From NCBI RefSeq assembly GCF_018221465.1, contig NZ_JAAIKR010000013.1, positions 62,001 to 126,000 of the forward strand: a stretch of 64,000 nucleotides of DNA, given 5' to 3'. Position numbers and translations under genes: made by a program. The DNA comes from Shewanella intestini. GTDB lineage: Bacteria; Pseudomonadota; Gammaproteobacteria; Enterobacterales; Shewanellaceae. The notes under the pieces are model-generated. The model did no database searches, had not been told where the DNA came from, and worked only from the letters and a program-made list of their open reading frames with translations. Positions within the stretch are counted from its first letter, which is position 1; each line of letters begins with the position of its first letter. Below, in pieces: positions 1 to 11,841 of this stretch.

Positions 1-1017
<1,017 letters not shown>

Positions 1018-1039
1018 TATCGATTAGCAGCTGTTTAAG

Positions 1040-1075
1040 CCCTTTTATCCGTCATCGATAAAAGGGTATTTTATT
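1040..1075 (+). terminator. Rho-independent terminator after adhC
   Basis: A 10-bp perfect stem (CCCTTTTATC / GATAAAAGGG) with a 7-base loop is followed by a T-rich tail (TATTTTATT). It sits 22 bases after the adhC stop, so fghA probably has its own promoter or depends on read-through. Confidence 0.6.
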
Positions 1076-1127
1076 CTTTAGCCACATAAAATAACGCCGT
1101 ATTTTGGTTTAGATAAAAGGAAAGACA

Positions 1128-1979
1128 ATGTCGATAACTCAAGTGAGTGCCACTAAAGCCTTTGGCGGATGGCACAAACAATTTAGTCATCAAAGTGACG
1201 CTACATCGTGCGAAATGCGCTTTGCTATATTTTTACCACCGCAAGCACAACATCAATCCGTACCGGTGCTGTATTGGTTATCAGGGCTAACTTGTACTGA
1301 CGAAAACTTTATGCAAAAAGCGGCCGCATTTAAGGTTGCTGCCCAATTAGGCATTGCAATTGTTGCTCCTGATACCAGCCCAAGAGGCGATAATGTGCCA
1401 GATGATGACAACCATGCATATGACTTTGGATTAGGCGCAGGGTTTTATTTAAACGCTACCCAACCACCATTTAACCAACACTATCGCATGTACGATTATG
1501 TGGTAAATGAACTGCCCAGCGTTATTGAAGCCAACTTTGGCGTCAATCAACAACGGGCAATCAGTGGTCATTCAATGGGTGGGCACGGCGCATTGTCTAT
1601 TGCCTTTAAAAACCTCGACAAATACAGCAGTGTTTCTGCATTTAGCCCAATATGTCAGCCAACAACTTGCCCGTGGGGACAAAAAGCATTTTCAGGCTAT
1701 TTAGGTCAGGATAAACAAAGCTGGTTACAATACGACAGTAGTGCGTTAATAACGCAATTAACTGACAGCAATAAACATATCCCAGCGCTGGTGGATCAAG
1801 GTAGTGACGACAACTTTTTAGCCGAGCAACTAAACCCTCAAGCATTAGTCGCTGCGGCAAAAACCGTTAATTACCCACTAGAATTGCGCATCCAACCAGG
1901 TTATGACCATAGTTATTTCTTTATCTCGAGCTTTATAGAAGATCATCTGCATTTTCATGCTGCTAACTTCAAAGCATAA
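1128..1979 (+). CDS. fghA: S-formylglutathione hydrolase
   Basis: Serine hydrolase (esterase D family) that splits S-formylglutathione into formate and glutathione, the second step of glutathione-dependent formaldehyde removal. The 283-residue length is normal for the family. The nucleophile motif GHSMGGHG lies near residue 148, the conserved [10 protein letters not shown] stretch near 52, a DQGSDDNF acid segment near 223 and the catalytic histidine in GYDHSYFF near 258. The ATG is preceded by an AAGGA ribosome site. It follows adhC on the same strand, which supports the pathway assignment. Confidence 0.95.
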   Translation: MSITQVSATKAFGGWHKQFSHQSDATSCEMRFAIFLPPQAQHQSVPVLYWLSGLTCTDENFMQKAAAFKVAAQLGIAIVAPDTSPRGDNVPDDDNHAYDFGLGAGFYLNATQPPFNQHYRMYDYVVNELPSVIEANFGVNQQRAISGHSMGGHGALSIAFKNLDKYSSVSAFSPICQPTTCPWGQKAFSGYLGQDKQSWLQYDSSALITQLTDSNKHIPALVDQGSDDNFLAEQLNPQALVAAAKTVNYPLELRIQPGYDHSYFFISSFIEDHLHFHAANFKA

Positions 1980-2000
1980 ATCAGCTCAAAAGCAGGAACT

Positions 2001-2034
2001 AAAAAGGGATATTCAGCAATGAATATCCCTTTTT
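2001..2034. terminator. Bidirectional terminator between fghA and the Bcr/CflA exporter
   Basis: A perfect 14-bp inverted repeat (AAAAAGGGATATTC and its complement) around a 6-base loop lies between two convergent genes. The A tract on one arm and T tract on the other make it work in both directions. Confidence 0.85.
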
Positions 2035-2065
2035 ATCACCAAACAGTTAATGCCTGCCTTAGCGT

Positions 2066-3250
2066 TTAATCAACAAGTTGTTGAGACTGATGATAATGAT
2101 TGGTTTTCATCGTCGACAACAAAGCAAATGCAGCGCAACTGAACATCACCAATATCATAGGCCATAATGAATCATGTAAAAATAAAGCCGTTAACCCGCT
2201 TATCAACGCACCGACAGAAAATTGAGTTGCGCCCATTAATGCTGACGCTGTACCGGCATTCTTTGCAAAAAACTTTAAGAAACAAGCACTGGCATTAGAC
2301 ATCGTACCGCCTGTGGCGGCCATACAAGTAATAAAGCCTGCGGCCGCAAACCACAAATTGTCTGGCATAAAGAATAATGACGCAAATAAAATACCACCAC
2401 CAAATAACTGCAAGCATAAAAACACCACTAACATTCGCGCAGCTTCATAACGATTAAGAAAATATGCATTAATTCGATTAACCGTCACCACACCAATCAC
2501 ATTACCAATAAAAAGGGCTGAAAATAAGGCTTCCGAAATACCAAATTTCACCAAATAGGCAAATGGCGCATTGGTAATAAAGGTGATTAAGACCGCATAA
2601 GAAAATGCCACCGCAATTAAATAACCCCGAGCAGGTTTGTATTTGAGCACACTCATAAAGCCGCCGCTTGGAATGGAATTAATGTTAGCTTTAGGTTTGG
2701 GCATGATAAAAAATGACATAATAGCGACAAAAATGGCGAACATTGCAGAAGAAATAAAAATCCAATGCCAGCTCGTTGTCGTCATTATTAAAGTACCCAT
2801 TGCTGGGGCGATTGAAGGGGCAATCATCATAATAAGCATCACCAAAGAAAACAGCTTAGCGGCCTCCTTACCTTCAGAATTATCCCGAATAGTGGCAGGT
2901 ACGCCAACCACAGCAATACCACCACCAATTGATTGCAAACAGCGCAAAAACCAAAAATACGATAATGAATCAGCAATAGCCAACATTAGACTACATACAC
3001 CAAACATGACTAATCCAGCAAACATCACTGGTTGACGCCCATATTTATCAGATAATGGTCCACCAATTAATTGGCCAACCGCCATGCCAAAAATATACAT
3101 ACTAACGGTGACAGAAATCATGGCTGTATTAACGTTAAAGTCAGCAGCAATTGAAGGGATAGCGGGTAAATAACAGTCTATGGCATAAGGCGTCATTGCA
3201 AAAACAGCCGCCAACAGAAAAATTAAGCTTTTTGATATGGATTGTTGCAT
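2066..3250 (-). CDS. Bcr/CflA-type multidrug efflux MFS transporter
   Basis: Inner-membrane proton-driven exporter of the major facilitator superfamily, 394 residues with 12 predicted membrane segments. The N-terminal signature PYAIDCYLPAIPSIA and the loop GGPLSDKYGRQP are typical of the Bcr/CflA (drug:H+ antiporter-1) group. The substrate cannot be read from sequence. It is divergent from a marR-type gene, and the shared spacer carries two palindromes, so regulation by that MarR protein is likely. Convergent with fghA. Confidence 0.85.
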   Translation of the reverse strand: MQQSISKSLIFLLAAVFAMTPYAIDCYLPAIPSIAADFNVNTAMISVTVSMYIFGMAVGQLIGGPLSDKYGRQPVMFAGLVMFGVCSLMLAIADSLSYFWFLRCLQSIGGGIAVVGVPATIRDNSEGKEAAKLFSLVMLIMMIAPSIAPAMGTLIMTTTSWHWIFISSAMFAIFVAIMSFFIMPKPKANINSIPSGGFMSVLKYKPARGYLIAVAFSYAVLITFITNAPFAYLVKFGISEALFSALFIGNVIGVVTVNRINAYFLNRYEAARMLVVFLCLQLFGGGILFASLFFMPDNLWFAAAGFITCMAATGGTMSNASACFLKFFAKNAGTASALMGATQFSVGALISGLTALFLHDSLWPMILVMFSCAAFALLSTMKTNHYHQSQQLVD

Positions 3251-3263
3251 TTATACCTCTATA

Positions 3264-3311
3264 TATCTTTCTAGAAAGATAATACCTAGCATTTAGCTTT
3301 CTAGCAAGATA
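3264..3311. promoter_or_regulatory. Double MarR-type operator
   Basis: A perfect 18-bp palindrome TATCTTTCTAGAAAGATA at 3264-3281 and a second copy with two mismatches at 3294-3311, centres 30 bp apart (about three helical turns). They fill the spacer between the divergent exporter and marR-type genes, the usual place for a MarR operator that controls both. Binding itself is inferred. Confidence 0.7.
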
Positions 3312-3348
3312 TATTAAACACCTAACTCATAACTAAGGTTTCATCATT

Positions 3349-3837
3349 TTGCAGCAACAAGAAACTGTCGACAGTATTTTGTATTCCACAAAAACACATT
3401 GGCCGGAAGCTTATAAAACCATTACGCCAGCGATTCTTAGATTGATTAGAACCCATTATCATATCGACGTGGTGTTAAATAATGTCCAGCAAAAATACCA
3501 GTTGCAGGGGGCTGAATTTGGCATTTTAACCACACTTAGAAGATCTGGCGCGCCTTACTGTTTATCACCTACCGCCTTATATCATTCTTTATTATTTAGC
3601 TCAGGTGGACTCACTAAAGTATTAAATCGAGTAGAAAAAGCAGGATTAATTACCCGTGTAGACAACCCAGATGACAAACGCAGTAAATTGGTAAAACTCA
3701 CCCCTAAAGGCAAGGTATTAATTGAAAAGTTAGTGGTTGAATTACATCAAAAAGAACAACAAAAAATGGCAATACTCACCCTCGATGAACAACAACAACT
3801 CGAAGGTTTATTAAAAAAATTACTCAAAAGCTGGTAA
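3349..3837 (+). CDS. MarR-family transcriptional regulator
   Basis: DNA-binding repressor of 162 residues with a winged-helix core (about residues 60-130; wing motif near RVDNPDDKRSKLVKLTPKG). The first in-frame start is TTG at 3349; there is no in-frame ATG before the conserved region, and the ribosome site is weak, so the exact start is uncertain. Divergent from a Bcr/CflA exporter with a paired palindrome between them, which suggests ligand-controlled autorepression and control of the exporter. Confidence 0.85.
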   Translation: MQQQETVDSILYSTKTHWPEAYKTITPAILRLIRTHYHIDVVLNNVQQKYQLQGAEFGILTTLRRSGAPYCLSPTALYHSLLFSSGGLTKVLNRVEKAGLITRVDNPDDKRSKLVKLTPKGKVLIEKLVVELHQKEQQKMAILTLDEQQQLEGLLKKLLKSW

Positions 3838-3889
3838 TTTATTATCTATCCACTTTTAACGAACAAGATGAATATAATCACAAGCGAGC

Positions 3890-4084
3890 CTACGCTTTTA
3901 CCCATTTACAACGCAATAATTGACCTCCTATTTGACCTTTAGTTGTCGGCATAGGCAGCACTGAGGGATTATCAAAGCTTAAATGTGCATACACTGTATC
4001 AGCTAAATTAACAGCCTTTAAAATAACCATTCTCGCGTAATCCACTGTCACGATAATACTGCTTACCCTCGCGATATTAACCAT
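3890..4084 (-). CDS. Hypothetical small protein (uncertain)
   Basis: A 64-residue frame with codon choice similar to neighbouring genes (for example TTA, GGT and AAA favoured) but no clear ribosome binding site and no domain I recognise. It is the only candidate gene in the 340-base gap between the marR-type gene and mioC. It may be the C-terminal remnant of a larger lost gene, since the sequence reads smoothly from the first codon without a signal or membrane start. The rest of the gap shows nothing else I can name. Confidence 0.3.
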   Translation of the reverse strand: MVNIARVSSIIVTVDYARMVILKAVNLADTVYAHLSFDNPSVLPMPTTKGQIGGQLLRCKWVKA

Positions 4085-4178
4085 AAAATGACCGATTAGC
4101 CGTCACCAGTACAATAGCAATACACCTGAAATCAAAACCAAGTAAACTATCTACATTGATAATAATTGGGAATAAAAA

Positions 4179-4619
4179 ATGACCAAAATAGCGTTAATTG
4201 TAGGCACAACTTTAGGTGGCACAGAATATGTTGCTGACGATATGGCAGCGCAGCTGACAGAACTCGGTCATGAAACAGCAGTCTTTTTAGATCCACAATT
4301 GGATGAAATAACGACATATTCATTATGGATTTTAGTGTGTTCGACACACGGAGCAGGCGATCTTCCAGAAAATATTCAACCATTTTTTAAACAGATCATG
4401 TTGTTTCAACCCGATCTTAGTAAGGTAAAATTTGCCGTTTGTGCCATTGGCGACTCAAGTTATGACACATTTTGTCAAGGTCCAGAAAAGCTGGTGGAAT
4501 TGTTTACACAGGCAGGATCAAGCCAGTGTGTGGATAAGATCCAAATCGATGTGCAACATACACCGGTACCTGAAGAACCCGCTCTCGCGTGGTTATCACA
4601 ATGGCAAGACACCATTTAA
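4179..4619 (+). CDS. mioC: Flavodoxin-family protein MioC
   Basis: FMN-binding flavodoxin domain protein of 146 residues, the usual size. The N-terminal loop GTTLGGTEYVAD corresponds to the phosphate-binding loop of MioC, followed by STHGAGDLPENI and the AIGDSSYDTFC segment that contacts the isoalloxazine ring. In E. coli MioC is needed in vitro for biotin synthase activity. It sits directly left of the replication origin, as in enterics and other gammaproteobacteria, where transcription through mioC runs toward oriC. Confidence 0.9.
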   Translation: MTKIALIVGTTLGGTEYVADDMAAQLTELGHETAVFLDPQLDEITTYSLWILVCSTHGAGDLPENIQPFFKQIMLFQPDLSKVKFAVCAIGDSSYDTFCQGPEKLVELFTQAGSSQCVDKIQIDVQHTPVPEEPALAWLSQWQDTI

Positions 4620-4678
4620 CCGCTAAAATAAATCTAAAAACTGAATAACACAGATATATACCCACAATAACAATAGAT

Positions 4679-5054
4679 TTATCCACATATTATGATCTTA
4701 TTTAATAAATATGTGGATAAACTATTATTTTATCCGATCATAACCTTGTACAGTTTTCAGTGAGATCGACTCAATGTTTCCCCCTGTGGATAACTAGCCG
4801 ATCTATCCCCAAGTTATCTCTAGTTTGATCGCCATCTGATCACATGATTGAAAGCATACAAAATCATGATTTAAAACAAAAAATAGAGTTACGCACAGAA
4901 AAAGGCTTCCTTAATAATAAGAGATAATAAAGATCTCTTTAAAAAGATCTTAAGATCTATTAAGCAAACCACCCTAGATCAAACACCAAAAATTGATCTT
5001 TCACCTTGTGTACAGTCAGTGGTAAAATGATCCGCTCAATTTGAAACCACGATC
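4679..5054. other. oriC: Chromosomal replication origin oriC
   Basis: The non-coding interval between mioC and mnmG carries three perfect DnaA boxes: TTATCCACA at 4679-4687 on plus, and its complement at 4712-4720 and 4785-4793; a weaker relative TTACGCACA is at 4889-4897. Thirteen GATC Dam sites lie between 4694 and 5054. On the mnmG side three overlapping GATCT-started AT-rich blocks (4932-4944, 4946-4958, 4954-4962) resemble the E. coli 13-mer unwinding repeats. Box cluster toward mioC and unwinding element toward mnmG is the E. coli arrangement. Confidence 0.93.
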
Positions 5055-5085
5055 AAAATTTCATTAATTTACTGAAGGTCACGTA

Positions 5086-6975
5086 ATGCATTTTCACGAA
5101 CGGTTTGATGTCATAGTTGTCGGCGGAGGTCATGCCGGAACTGAAGCTGCGCTTGCTGCAGCAAGAATGGGATCAAAAACCCTATTGTTAACTCACAACA
5201 TCGATACTTTAGGTCAAATGTCTTGTAATCCTGCTATTGGCGGAATTGGCAAAGGCCACCTAGTCAAAGAAATCGATGCGCTTGGTGGGGCAATGGCTAT
5301 TGCAACGGACTTTGCAGGTATTCAATTTAGAACGTTAAATTCAAGTAAAGGCCCAGCAGTAAGAGCGACACGTGCTCAAGCTGATAGAGCACTTTATCGT
5401 CAAAAAATCCAACAAATACTTCAAAACCAACCGAATTTACGTATTTTTCAACAAGCAGTTGATGACTTAATCGTTGAAAATGAAAAAGTGGTTGGTGTTG
5501 TCACCCAAATGGGATTAGCTTTTGAAGCGCCAAGTGTCGTGTTAACGACAGGCACATTTTTAAGTGGTCAAATTCATATTGGACTAGAAAATTACAGTGG
5601 TGGTCGAGCAGGTGATCCGCCAGCCATTGCATTAGCCCATCGTTTACGTGAATTACCAATTCGAGTTGGTCGTTTAAAAACAGGTACACCACCAAGAATT
5701 GATGCAAACACCATTGATTTCAGTCAAATGACGGAACAAAAAGGTGATAATCCACTGCCTGTGATGTCATTTATCGGTAATGTGGAACAACATCCTGAGC
5801 AAATCTCATGCTATATCACTCATACCAATGAACAAACTCACGATATTATTCGTGGTGGACTTGATCGTAGCCCAATGTATTCGGGTGTTATTGAAGGCAT
5901 TGGCCCACGTTATTGCCCTTCAATTGAAGATAAAATCAATCGTTTTGCTGATAAATCATCTCACCAAATATTTATTGAACCTGAAGGGTTAACCACCAAT
6001 GAGATTTACCCTAATGGGATCTCTACTAGTTTACCATTTGACGTTCAGCTTAATTTAGTTCGTTCGATTAAAGGCTTAAATAATGCCGAAATCGTGCGCC
6101 CTGGTTACGCTATCGAATATGATTACTTCGACCCAAGAGATCTGAAAAGCTCACTTGAAACCAAAACGATTAATGGCTTGTTCTTTGCCGGACAAATTAA
6201 CGGCACCACAGGTTATGAAGAAGCAGGGGCACAAGGGTTATTAGCTGGCATGAACGCATCACTGCAAGTGCAAGGCAAAGAAGCTTGGTGTCCACGTCGT
6301 GATCAAGCCTATTTAGGGGTGCTAGTTGACGACTTATCAACATTAGGTACCAAAGAACCGTATCGTATGTTCACTAGCCGTGCTGAATACCGTTTATTAT
6401 TGCGTGAAGATAATGCTGATTTACGTCTGACTGAAAAAGGACGTGAATTAGGCTTAGTCGACGATAATAGATGGCAGAAATATAGTGAGAAAAAAGAAGC
6501 CATTGAGCTTGAGCTACAGCGCTTACGCAGTCAATGGGTTCACCCAAGTTCACCACTGCTAGGCGTTTTAAATCCAGTGTTAAATACACCTATTTCTCGC
6601 GAAGCCTCTTTTGAAGACTTGTTACGTCGACCAGAAATGGATTATGCCAAACTAACTTCTCTTGAAGGGTTTGGCCCTGCAATTGTTGATGAACGCGCTG
6701 CTGAACAAGTGCAAATTCAAGTAAAATATTCAGGTTACATACAACGTCAGCAAGATGAAATTGATAAAGCTGTTCGTCATGAAAGTTCATTATTGCCTTT
6801 AACACTTGATTACCAAGAAGTCCCCGGATTATCTAATGAGGTCATTGCTAAGCTAAATAGTCATAAACCTGAAACTGTAGGTCAAGCATCACGAATTTCA
6901 GGTATTACACCCGCAGCAATTTCAATTTTATTAGTTCACCTTAAAAGACGTGGATTATTGAAAAAAAGTGCTTAA
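5086..6975 (+). CDS. mnmG: tRNA uridine 5-carboxymethylaminomethyl modification enzyme MnmG
   Basis: FAD-dependent enzyme (formerly GidA) that with MnmE installs the cmnm5 group on wobble U34 of several tRNAs. Its 629 residues match the family. The FAD-binding [19 protein letters not shown] is at residues 10-30, followed by the hallmark [16 protein letters not shown] near 47; the C-terminal helical MnmE-binding domain ends with [10 protein letters not shown]. Start ATG has an AAGGT site 8 bases upstream. First gene rightward of oriC, then rsmG. mnmE is not in the window. Confidence 0.98.
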   Translation: MHFHERFDVIVVGGGHAGTEAALAAARMGSKTLLLTHNIDTLGQMSCNPAIGGIGKGHLVKEIDALGGAMAIATDFAGIQFRTLNSSKGPAVRATRAQADRALYRQKIQQILQNQPNLRIFQQAVDDLIVENEKVVGVVTQMGLAFEAPSVVLTTGTFLSGQIHIGLENYSGGRAGDPPAIALAHRLRELPIRVGRLKTGTPPRIDANTIDFSQMTEQKGDNPLPVMSFIGNVEQHPEQISCYITHTNEQTHDIIRGGLDRSPMYSGVIEGIGPRYCPSIEDKINRFADKSSHQIFIEPEGLTTNEIYPNGISTSLPFDVQLNLVRSIKGLNNAEIVRPGYAIEYDYFDPRDLKSSLETKTINGLFFAGQINGTTGYEEAGAQGLLAGMNASLQVQGKEAWCPRRDQAYLGVLVDDLSTLGTKEPYRMFTSRAEYRLLLREDNADLRLTEKGRELGLVDDNRWQKYSEKKEAIELELQRLRSQWVHPSSPLLGVLNPVLNTPISREASFEDLLRRPEMDYAKLTSLEGFGPAIVDERAAEQVQIQVKYSGYIQRQQDEIDKAVRHESSLLPLTLDYQEVPGLSNEVIAKLNSHKPETVGQASRISGITPAAISILLVHLKRRGLLKKSA

Positions 6976-7006
6976 AACAGCTGTTTTTTGTAACTTAAAT
7001 AGTAAG

Positions 7007-7024
7007 GGGAGCCGAAAGGCTTCC
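7007..7024 (+). other. GAAA-tetraloop hairpin between mnmG and rsmG
   Basis: GGGAGCC and GGCTTCC form a 7-bp stem (one G-U pair) closed by a GAAA tetraloop. No proper T run follows, so it is more likely an RNA-processing or stabilising hairpin than a terminator. Confidence 0.4.
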
Positions 7025-7084
7025 TTTCGTGCTTTTAGCGCATCATAATAACGGCAGATCGAATTAAAATATAACGAGGCTTTT

Positions 7085-7702
7085 GTGTTATCTGACCAGC
7101 TACGTGGCTACTTAGCCGAAATGAATATTTGTGCAACTGAGCAGCAACAGACACAACTTATTGGGTTTGTGAATATGCTTCACAAATGGAACAAAGCCTA
7201 TAACCTTACCTCTGTGCGTGATCCTGAGCAAATGCTAATTCGCCATATTATGGACAGTTTAGCAGTATCAGCCCACCTTGAAGGCAAGCGCTTTATTGAT
7301 GTAGGAACAGGGCCAGGATTACCAGGGATCCCGCTTGCTATTTTAAATCCGGATAAAGAATTTGTTTTGCTTGATAGTTTAGGAAAACGGATCCGCTTTC
7401 AAAAACAAGCGAAATTCGAACTTAAAATTGATAATATTCAATCAGTTGAAAGCCGAGTTGAAGCTTATCAGCCAGAACAAACATTTGATGGTGTATTAAG
7501 CCGCGCCTTTGCATCAATAGAAGATATGCTAACGTGGTGTCACCATCTTCCAAGTGATGACGGCATTTTTTATGCTTTAAAAGGGCAATTATCAGCAGAC
7601 GAGCTCAAAAATATGCCTACTGGGTTTACGCTGATTGATACCATAACCCTAACCGTACCAACACTTGAAGAACAACGTCATTTATTAAAAATTTCTCGCT
7701 AA
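7085..7702 (+). CDS. rsmG: 16S rRNA (guanine527-N7)-methyltransferase RsmG
   Basis: SAM-dependent methyltransferase (formerly GidB) that makes m7G527 in the 530 loop of 16S rRNA, 205 residues as usual. The SAM motif [17 protein letters not shown] is near residue 70 and the N-terminal [16 protein letters not shown] stretch near 35. The start is GTG at 7085 after an ACGAGG site. It follows mnmG by about 110 bases, the conserved gidA-gidB order. Confidence 0.97.
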   Translation: MLSDQLRGYLAEMNICATEQQQTQLIGFVNMLHKWNKAYNLTSVRDPEQMLIRHIMDSLAVSAHLEGKRFIDVGTGPGLPGIPLAILNPDKEFVLLDSLGKRIRFQKQAKFELKIDNIQSVESRVEAYQPEQTFDGVLSRAFASIEDMLTWCHHLPSDDGIFYALKGQLSADELKNMPTGFTLIDTITLTVPTLEEQRHLLKISR

Positions 7703-7772
7703 AACGCAATTGACGTAAGTAAAAGTGTTTAAAATATTACCGGACATCAATAATTTATAACAGGATGACATT

Positions 7773-8561
7773 GTGGGTAAAATTATTGCCGTAGCCAACC
7801 AAAAAGGTGGCGTTGGAAAAACAACAACGTGTGTCAATTTAGCTGCATCTTTAGCAGCCACGAAAAGACGTGTTTTGTTAATCGATCTCGACCCGCAAGG
7901 TAACGCCACAATGGGAAGTGGTGTTGATAAATATGAAGTTGAAAATACCGCATATGAACTGCTGGTAGAAGAAAAACCATTTGAAGAAATTGTCGTTAGA
8001 GACACCGCGGGTAAATATGATCTGATAGCCAGTAACGGTGATGTCACCGCCGCTGAAATCAAACTGATGGAGTTCTTTGCCCGCGAAATTCGTTTGCGTA
8101 ATGCACTTGAGTCGATAAAAGACGATTACGATTATATTTTTATCGACTGTCCGCCATCACTAAACATGTTGACCGTTAATGCCATGTCTGCTGCTGATTC
8201 GGTATTAGTGCCAATGCAGTGCGAGTACTTTGCGCTAGAAGGGTTAACCGCACTGATTGATACCATTACTAAATTGGGTGCGATGGTCAATAAAACCTTA
8301 ACCATTGAGGGTATTTTACGGACAATGTATGACCCACGTAATCGTTTGTCTAATGATGTATCTGATCAATTAAAACAGCACTTTGGTGAAAAAGTTTATC
8401 GTACGGTTATTCCACGCAATATTCGCTTAGCAGAAGCCCCAAGTTTTGGTGCACCAGCCATGTATTATGACAAAAGTAGTGCTGGAGCAAAGGCTTACTT
8501 AGCCCTTGCAGGGGAAATAATCCGTCGAGCTGAACAACAAAATCAAGCCAAAGAAGCTTAG
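7773..8561 (+). CDS. parA: Chromosome-partitioning ATPase ParA (Soj)
   Basis: Deviant Walker-A ATPase that forms dynamic gradients on the nucleoid and drives ParB-parS segregation. 262 residues; Walker A KGGVGKTTT begins at residue 11, Walker A' DLDPQGN near 40, Walker B FIDCPPSL near 125. The start is GTG (7773). It is followed by parB after 9 bases, giving a translationally close pair near oriC. No consensus parS was found in this window by eye. Confidence 0.97.
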   Translation: MGKIIAVANQKGGVGKTTTCVNLAASLAATKRRVLLIDLDPQGNATMGSGVDKYEVENTAYELLVEEKPFEEIVVRDTAGKYDLIASNGDVTAAEIKLMEFFAREIRLRNALESIKDDYDYIFIDCPPSLNMLTVNAMSAADSVLVPMQCEYFALEGLTALIDTITKLGAMVNKTLTIEGILRTMYDPRNRLSNDVSDQLKQHFGEKVYRTVIPRNIRLAEAPSFGAPAMYYDKSSAGAKAYLALAGEIIRRAEQQNQAKEA

Positions 8562-8570
8562 GAAATACAA

Positions 8571-9452
8571 ATGACATTAAAAAAACGTGGTTTAGGAAAA
8601 GGCTTAGACGCCTTATTAAGTAAGAGTCATGTGGCTAACGAAAAAACCAGTCAAATTGATAATGCCCAAGCTAAAGAAGCTAATGATTTATTAACGCTTG
8701 CCACAGACTTATTGCAACCTGGAAAATATCAACCACGTAAAGATATGTCACCAGAAGCGCTTGAAGAACTTGCGGAATCAATTCGTTCACAAGGTATTAT
8801 TCAACCGATAGTTGTACGTATGGTTAGCGATGACAAATATGAAATTATCGCAGGTGAGCGCCGCTGGAGAGCATCTCAACTTGCCGGCCTTGATAACGTA
8901 CCTTGTTTAGTTAAACAAGTGGCTGACGAAGCAGCTGTTGCAATTGCGTTGATAGAAAACATACAACGTGAAGATCTTAATGCCATGGAAGAAGCAATTG
9001 CACTTGCACGCTTAAAAGATGAATTTGAGCTAACCCATCAACAAGTTGCTGATGCGGTAGGCAAATCTCGAGTCAGCGTGTCAAACTTATTACGTCTCAA
9101 TAGCTTAAATGCGCCTGTTAAAGTGCTACTTGAGCGTGGTGATATTGAAATGGGCCATGCTCGAGCGCTGCTTGGTATTGAAGGGGATATGCAAACAGAG
9201 CTAGCAAGATTGGTTGCTTCCAAAGAAATGACTGTTCGGGAAACTGAATTATTAGTTAATAAAGCCTTAAATCCGACTAAGACACCTGAAAAAGCGAGCA
9301 AAGATCATGATGTTGAGCGTTTAGAGACTCAGTTAATTGAAATATTAGGTGCAAAAGTGTCTTTATCTCACAATAAAAAAGGCAAAGGTAAAATGGTAAT
9401 TAACTATCAAAATTTAGAAGAATTAGAAGGAATTGTTAGTAAAATCAGGTGA
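8571..9452 (+). CDS. parB: Chromosome-partitioning CTPase/DNA-binding protein ParB
   Basis: Binds parS and spreads as a CTP-dependent clamp, stimulating ParA. The 293 residues hold an N-terminal GLGKGLDALL ParA-interaction motif, the CTP/arginine-patch GERRWRA near residue 97, a helix-turn-helix LTHQQVADAVGKSRVSVSNLLRL near 150 and a C-terminal dimer domain. Downstream of parA with 9-base spacing; upstream of the atp operon. Confidence 0.97.
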   Translation: MTLKKRGLGKGLDALLSKSHVANEKTSQIDNAQAKEANDLLTLATDLLQPGKYQPRKDMSPEALEELAESIRSQGIIQPIVVRMVSDDKYEIIAGERRWRASQLAGLDNVPCLVKQVADEAAVAIALIENIQREDLNAMEEAIALARLKDEFELTHQQVADAVGKSRVSVSNLLRLNSLNAPVKVLLERGDIEMGHARALLGIEGDMQTELARLVASKEMTVRETELLVNKALNPTKTPEKASKDHDVERLETQLIEILGAKVSLSHNKKGKGKMVINYQNLEELEGIVSKIR

Positions 9453-9834
9453 TTTTACATAAAAGAATTAATTGTTATTCTTAGGTGAAAGTATTTTTTG
9501 TGTTGTTTATATCGATTTAATTATATATAGGCTTAAAAGGCCTCTTTTCCCAATGCCATCGTTGCATTGGATGGCAAAAAAGGTATACTTGCTACGTTTT
9601 TTTACAGATAGTTTTTTCTGAAAACAATCTTAACAAATGTAAGAAAACATAAAAGTGAGAAAGTGCATTTCTTATGTTAAATAAGCAATTAGTTAACTAA
9701 GAAATTCACTTAAAAGCTGCCTTTAAAGCCAAAAAGTGACTAAAAAGTTATTTTTATCATTATTGTCAGTTCTCGCACGCTTTACCTGTCTACTCACAAA
9801 ATGCTGTTTTGTGAGATATAAAAGGTACAAATAC
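9453..9834 (+). promoter_or_regulatory. parB-atpI spacer, probable atp promoter region
   Basis: About 380 bases without a convincing gene. It holds a stem-loop (CCAATGC / GCATTGG, 9550-9570) not followed by T's, then a possible promoter with TATACT at 9584-9589. The frame open from a GTG at 9736 is read here as leader, since homologous AtpI begins at the ATG at 9835. Exact promoter position is not certain. Confidence 0.4.
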
Positions 9835-10215
9835 ATGAAACCTTCGACAATTGAATCAAACCGTAGCTTAACTAAGCCGCTGTTGATGATCCAATTTATT
9901 GTCGTTTGTGCGGTTGCTATATCTTTAGGATTAGTGATTGATTATCAGTCAGGATTTTCAGCGCTTATTGGCGGTGGGATCTGTTTTATTGCAAATAGCA
10001 TTTTTGCTTTTTGTGTTTTTAGCGCGAAGACCGCAGAAGGCATTTTAATGTCGTTCTATTTAGGCCAAGCACTAAAAATACTGGTAACCATCATTTTATT
10101 TATTGCGACCTATGTGTGTTTGCAAGTGGAGTTCACTCCACTAAAACTAACCTATTTAATAGTACTTGGTGTGAGTGTTTTCGCGCCTTTATTATTAGTA
10201 AACTACAAAAAATAG
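9835..10215 (+). CDS. atpI: ATP synthase protein I
   Basis: Small four-helix membrane protein thought to help c-ring assembly or Mg2+ handling for the F1Fo ATP synthase. Starting at the ATG at 9835 (after an AAAGGT site) gives 126 residues, the normal size; a GTG at 9736 would add 33 residues with no family support. Hydrophobic segments start near residues 18, 42, 72 and 97. First gene of the atp operon; atpB starts 8 bases after its stop. Confidence 0.92.
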   Translation: MKPSTIESNRSLTKPLLMIQFIVVCAVAISLGLVIDYQSGFSALIGGGICFIANSIFAFCVFSAKTAEGILMSFYLGQALKILVTIILFIATYVCLQVEFTPLKLTYLIVLGVSVFAPLLLVNYKK

Positions 10216-10220
10216 GATGA

Positions 10221-11018
<798 letters not shown>

Positions 11019-11060
11019 GCCATTTCGTTAATAATAATAAGCAATACTTTGGAGTTTTAA

Positions 11061-11303
<243 letters not shown>

Positions 11304-11355
11304 TCGTGCCTTTTTAGGTATATTTTCTAATTTGCAAACATAAGGAGAGTATGCG

Positions 11356-11826
11356 GTGAATATAAACGCAACTCTGCTAGGGCAGGCAATAGCTTTTATT
11401 CTATTCGTCTGGTTCTGCATGAAATATGTTTGGCCTCCTTTGATGAATTCTATCGAAGAGCGTCAAAAGAAAATTGCTGATGGTTTAGCTGACGCGCAAC
11501 GTGCAAGCAAAGATTTAGAGCTAGCACAAGTTAAAGCGACCGAGCAATTGAAAGATGCAAAAGCTAGTGCTAATGAAATCATCGATCAAGCTAACAAGCG
11601 TAAAGCACAGATTGTCGATGAAGCAAAAGCTGAAGCCGATGCCGAGCGAGCTAAAATTATCGCTCAAGGTCAAGCAGAAATTGAAGCTGAACGCAATCGC
11701 GTGAAAGAAGATTTGCGTAAGCAAGTTGCTGCATTGGCTATAGCTGGCGCAGAAAAAATTCTTGAACGTTCGATTGATGAAGCCGCCCACAGTGACATAG
11801 TTGATAAACTTGTTGCTGAACTTTGA
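11356..11826 (+). CDS. atpF: ATP synthase Fo subunit b
   Basis: Peripheral stalk subunit: one N-terminal membrane helix (residues 5-24) and a long charged, alanine-rich coiled coil to the C-terminus (VDKLVAEL) that binds delta. 156 residues, same as E. coli. The start is GTG at 11356 after a GGAGAG site; the nearby ATG at 11351 is out of frame. Confidence 0.97.
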   Translation: MNINATLLGQAIAFILFVWFCMKYVWPPLMNSIEERQKKIADGLADAQRASKDLELAQVKATEQLKDAKASANEIIDQANKRKAQIVDEAKAEADAERAKIIAQGQAEIEAERNRVKEDLRKQVAALAIAGAEKILERSIDEAAHSDIVDKLVAEL

Positions 11827-11841
11827 TAAGGAGCTTGAGTT

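Noticed and set aside
9736-9834. 33-codon N-terminal extension of AtpI from a GTG
   Set aside because: AtpI proteins begin near the internal ATG with its own ribosome site; the extension is Cys/Arg-rich and lacks family support.
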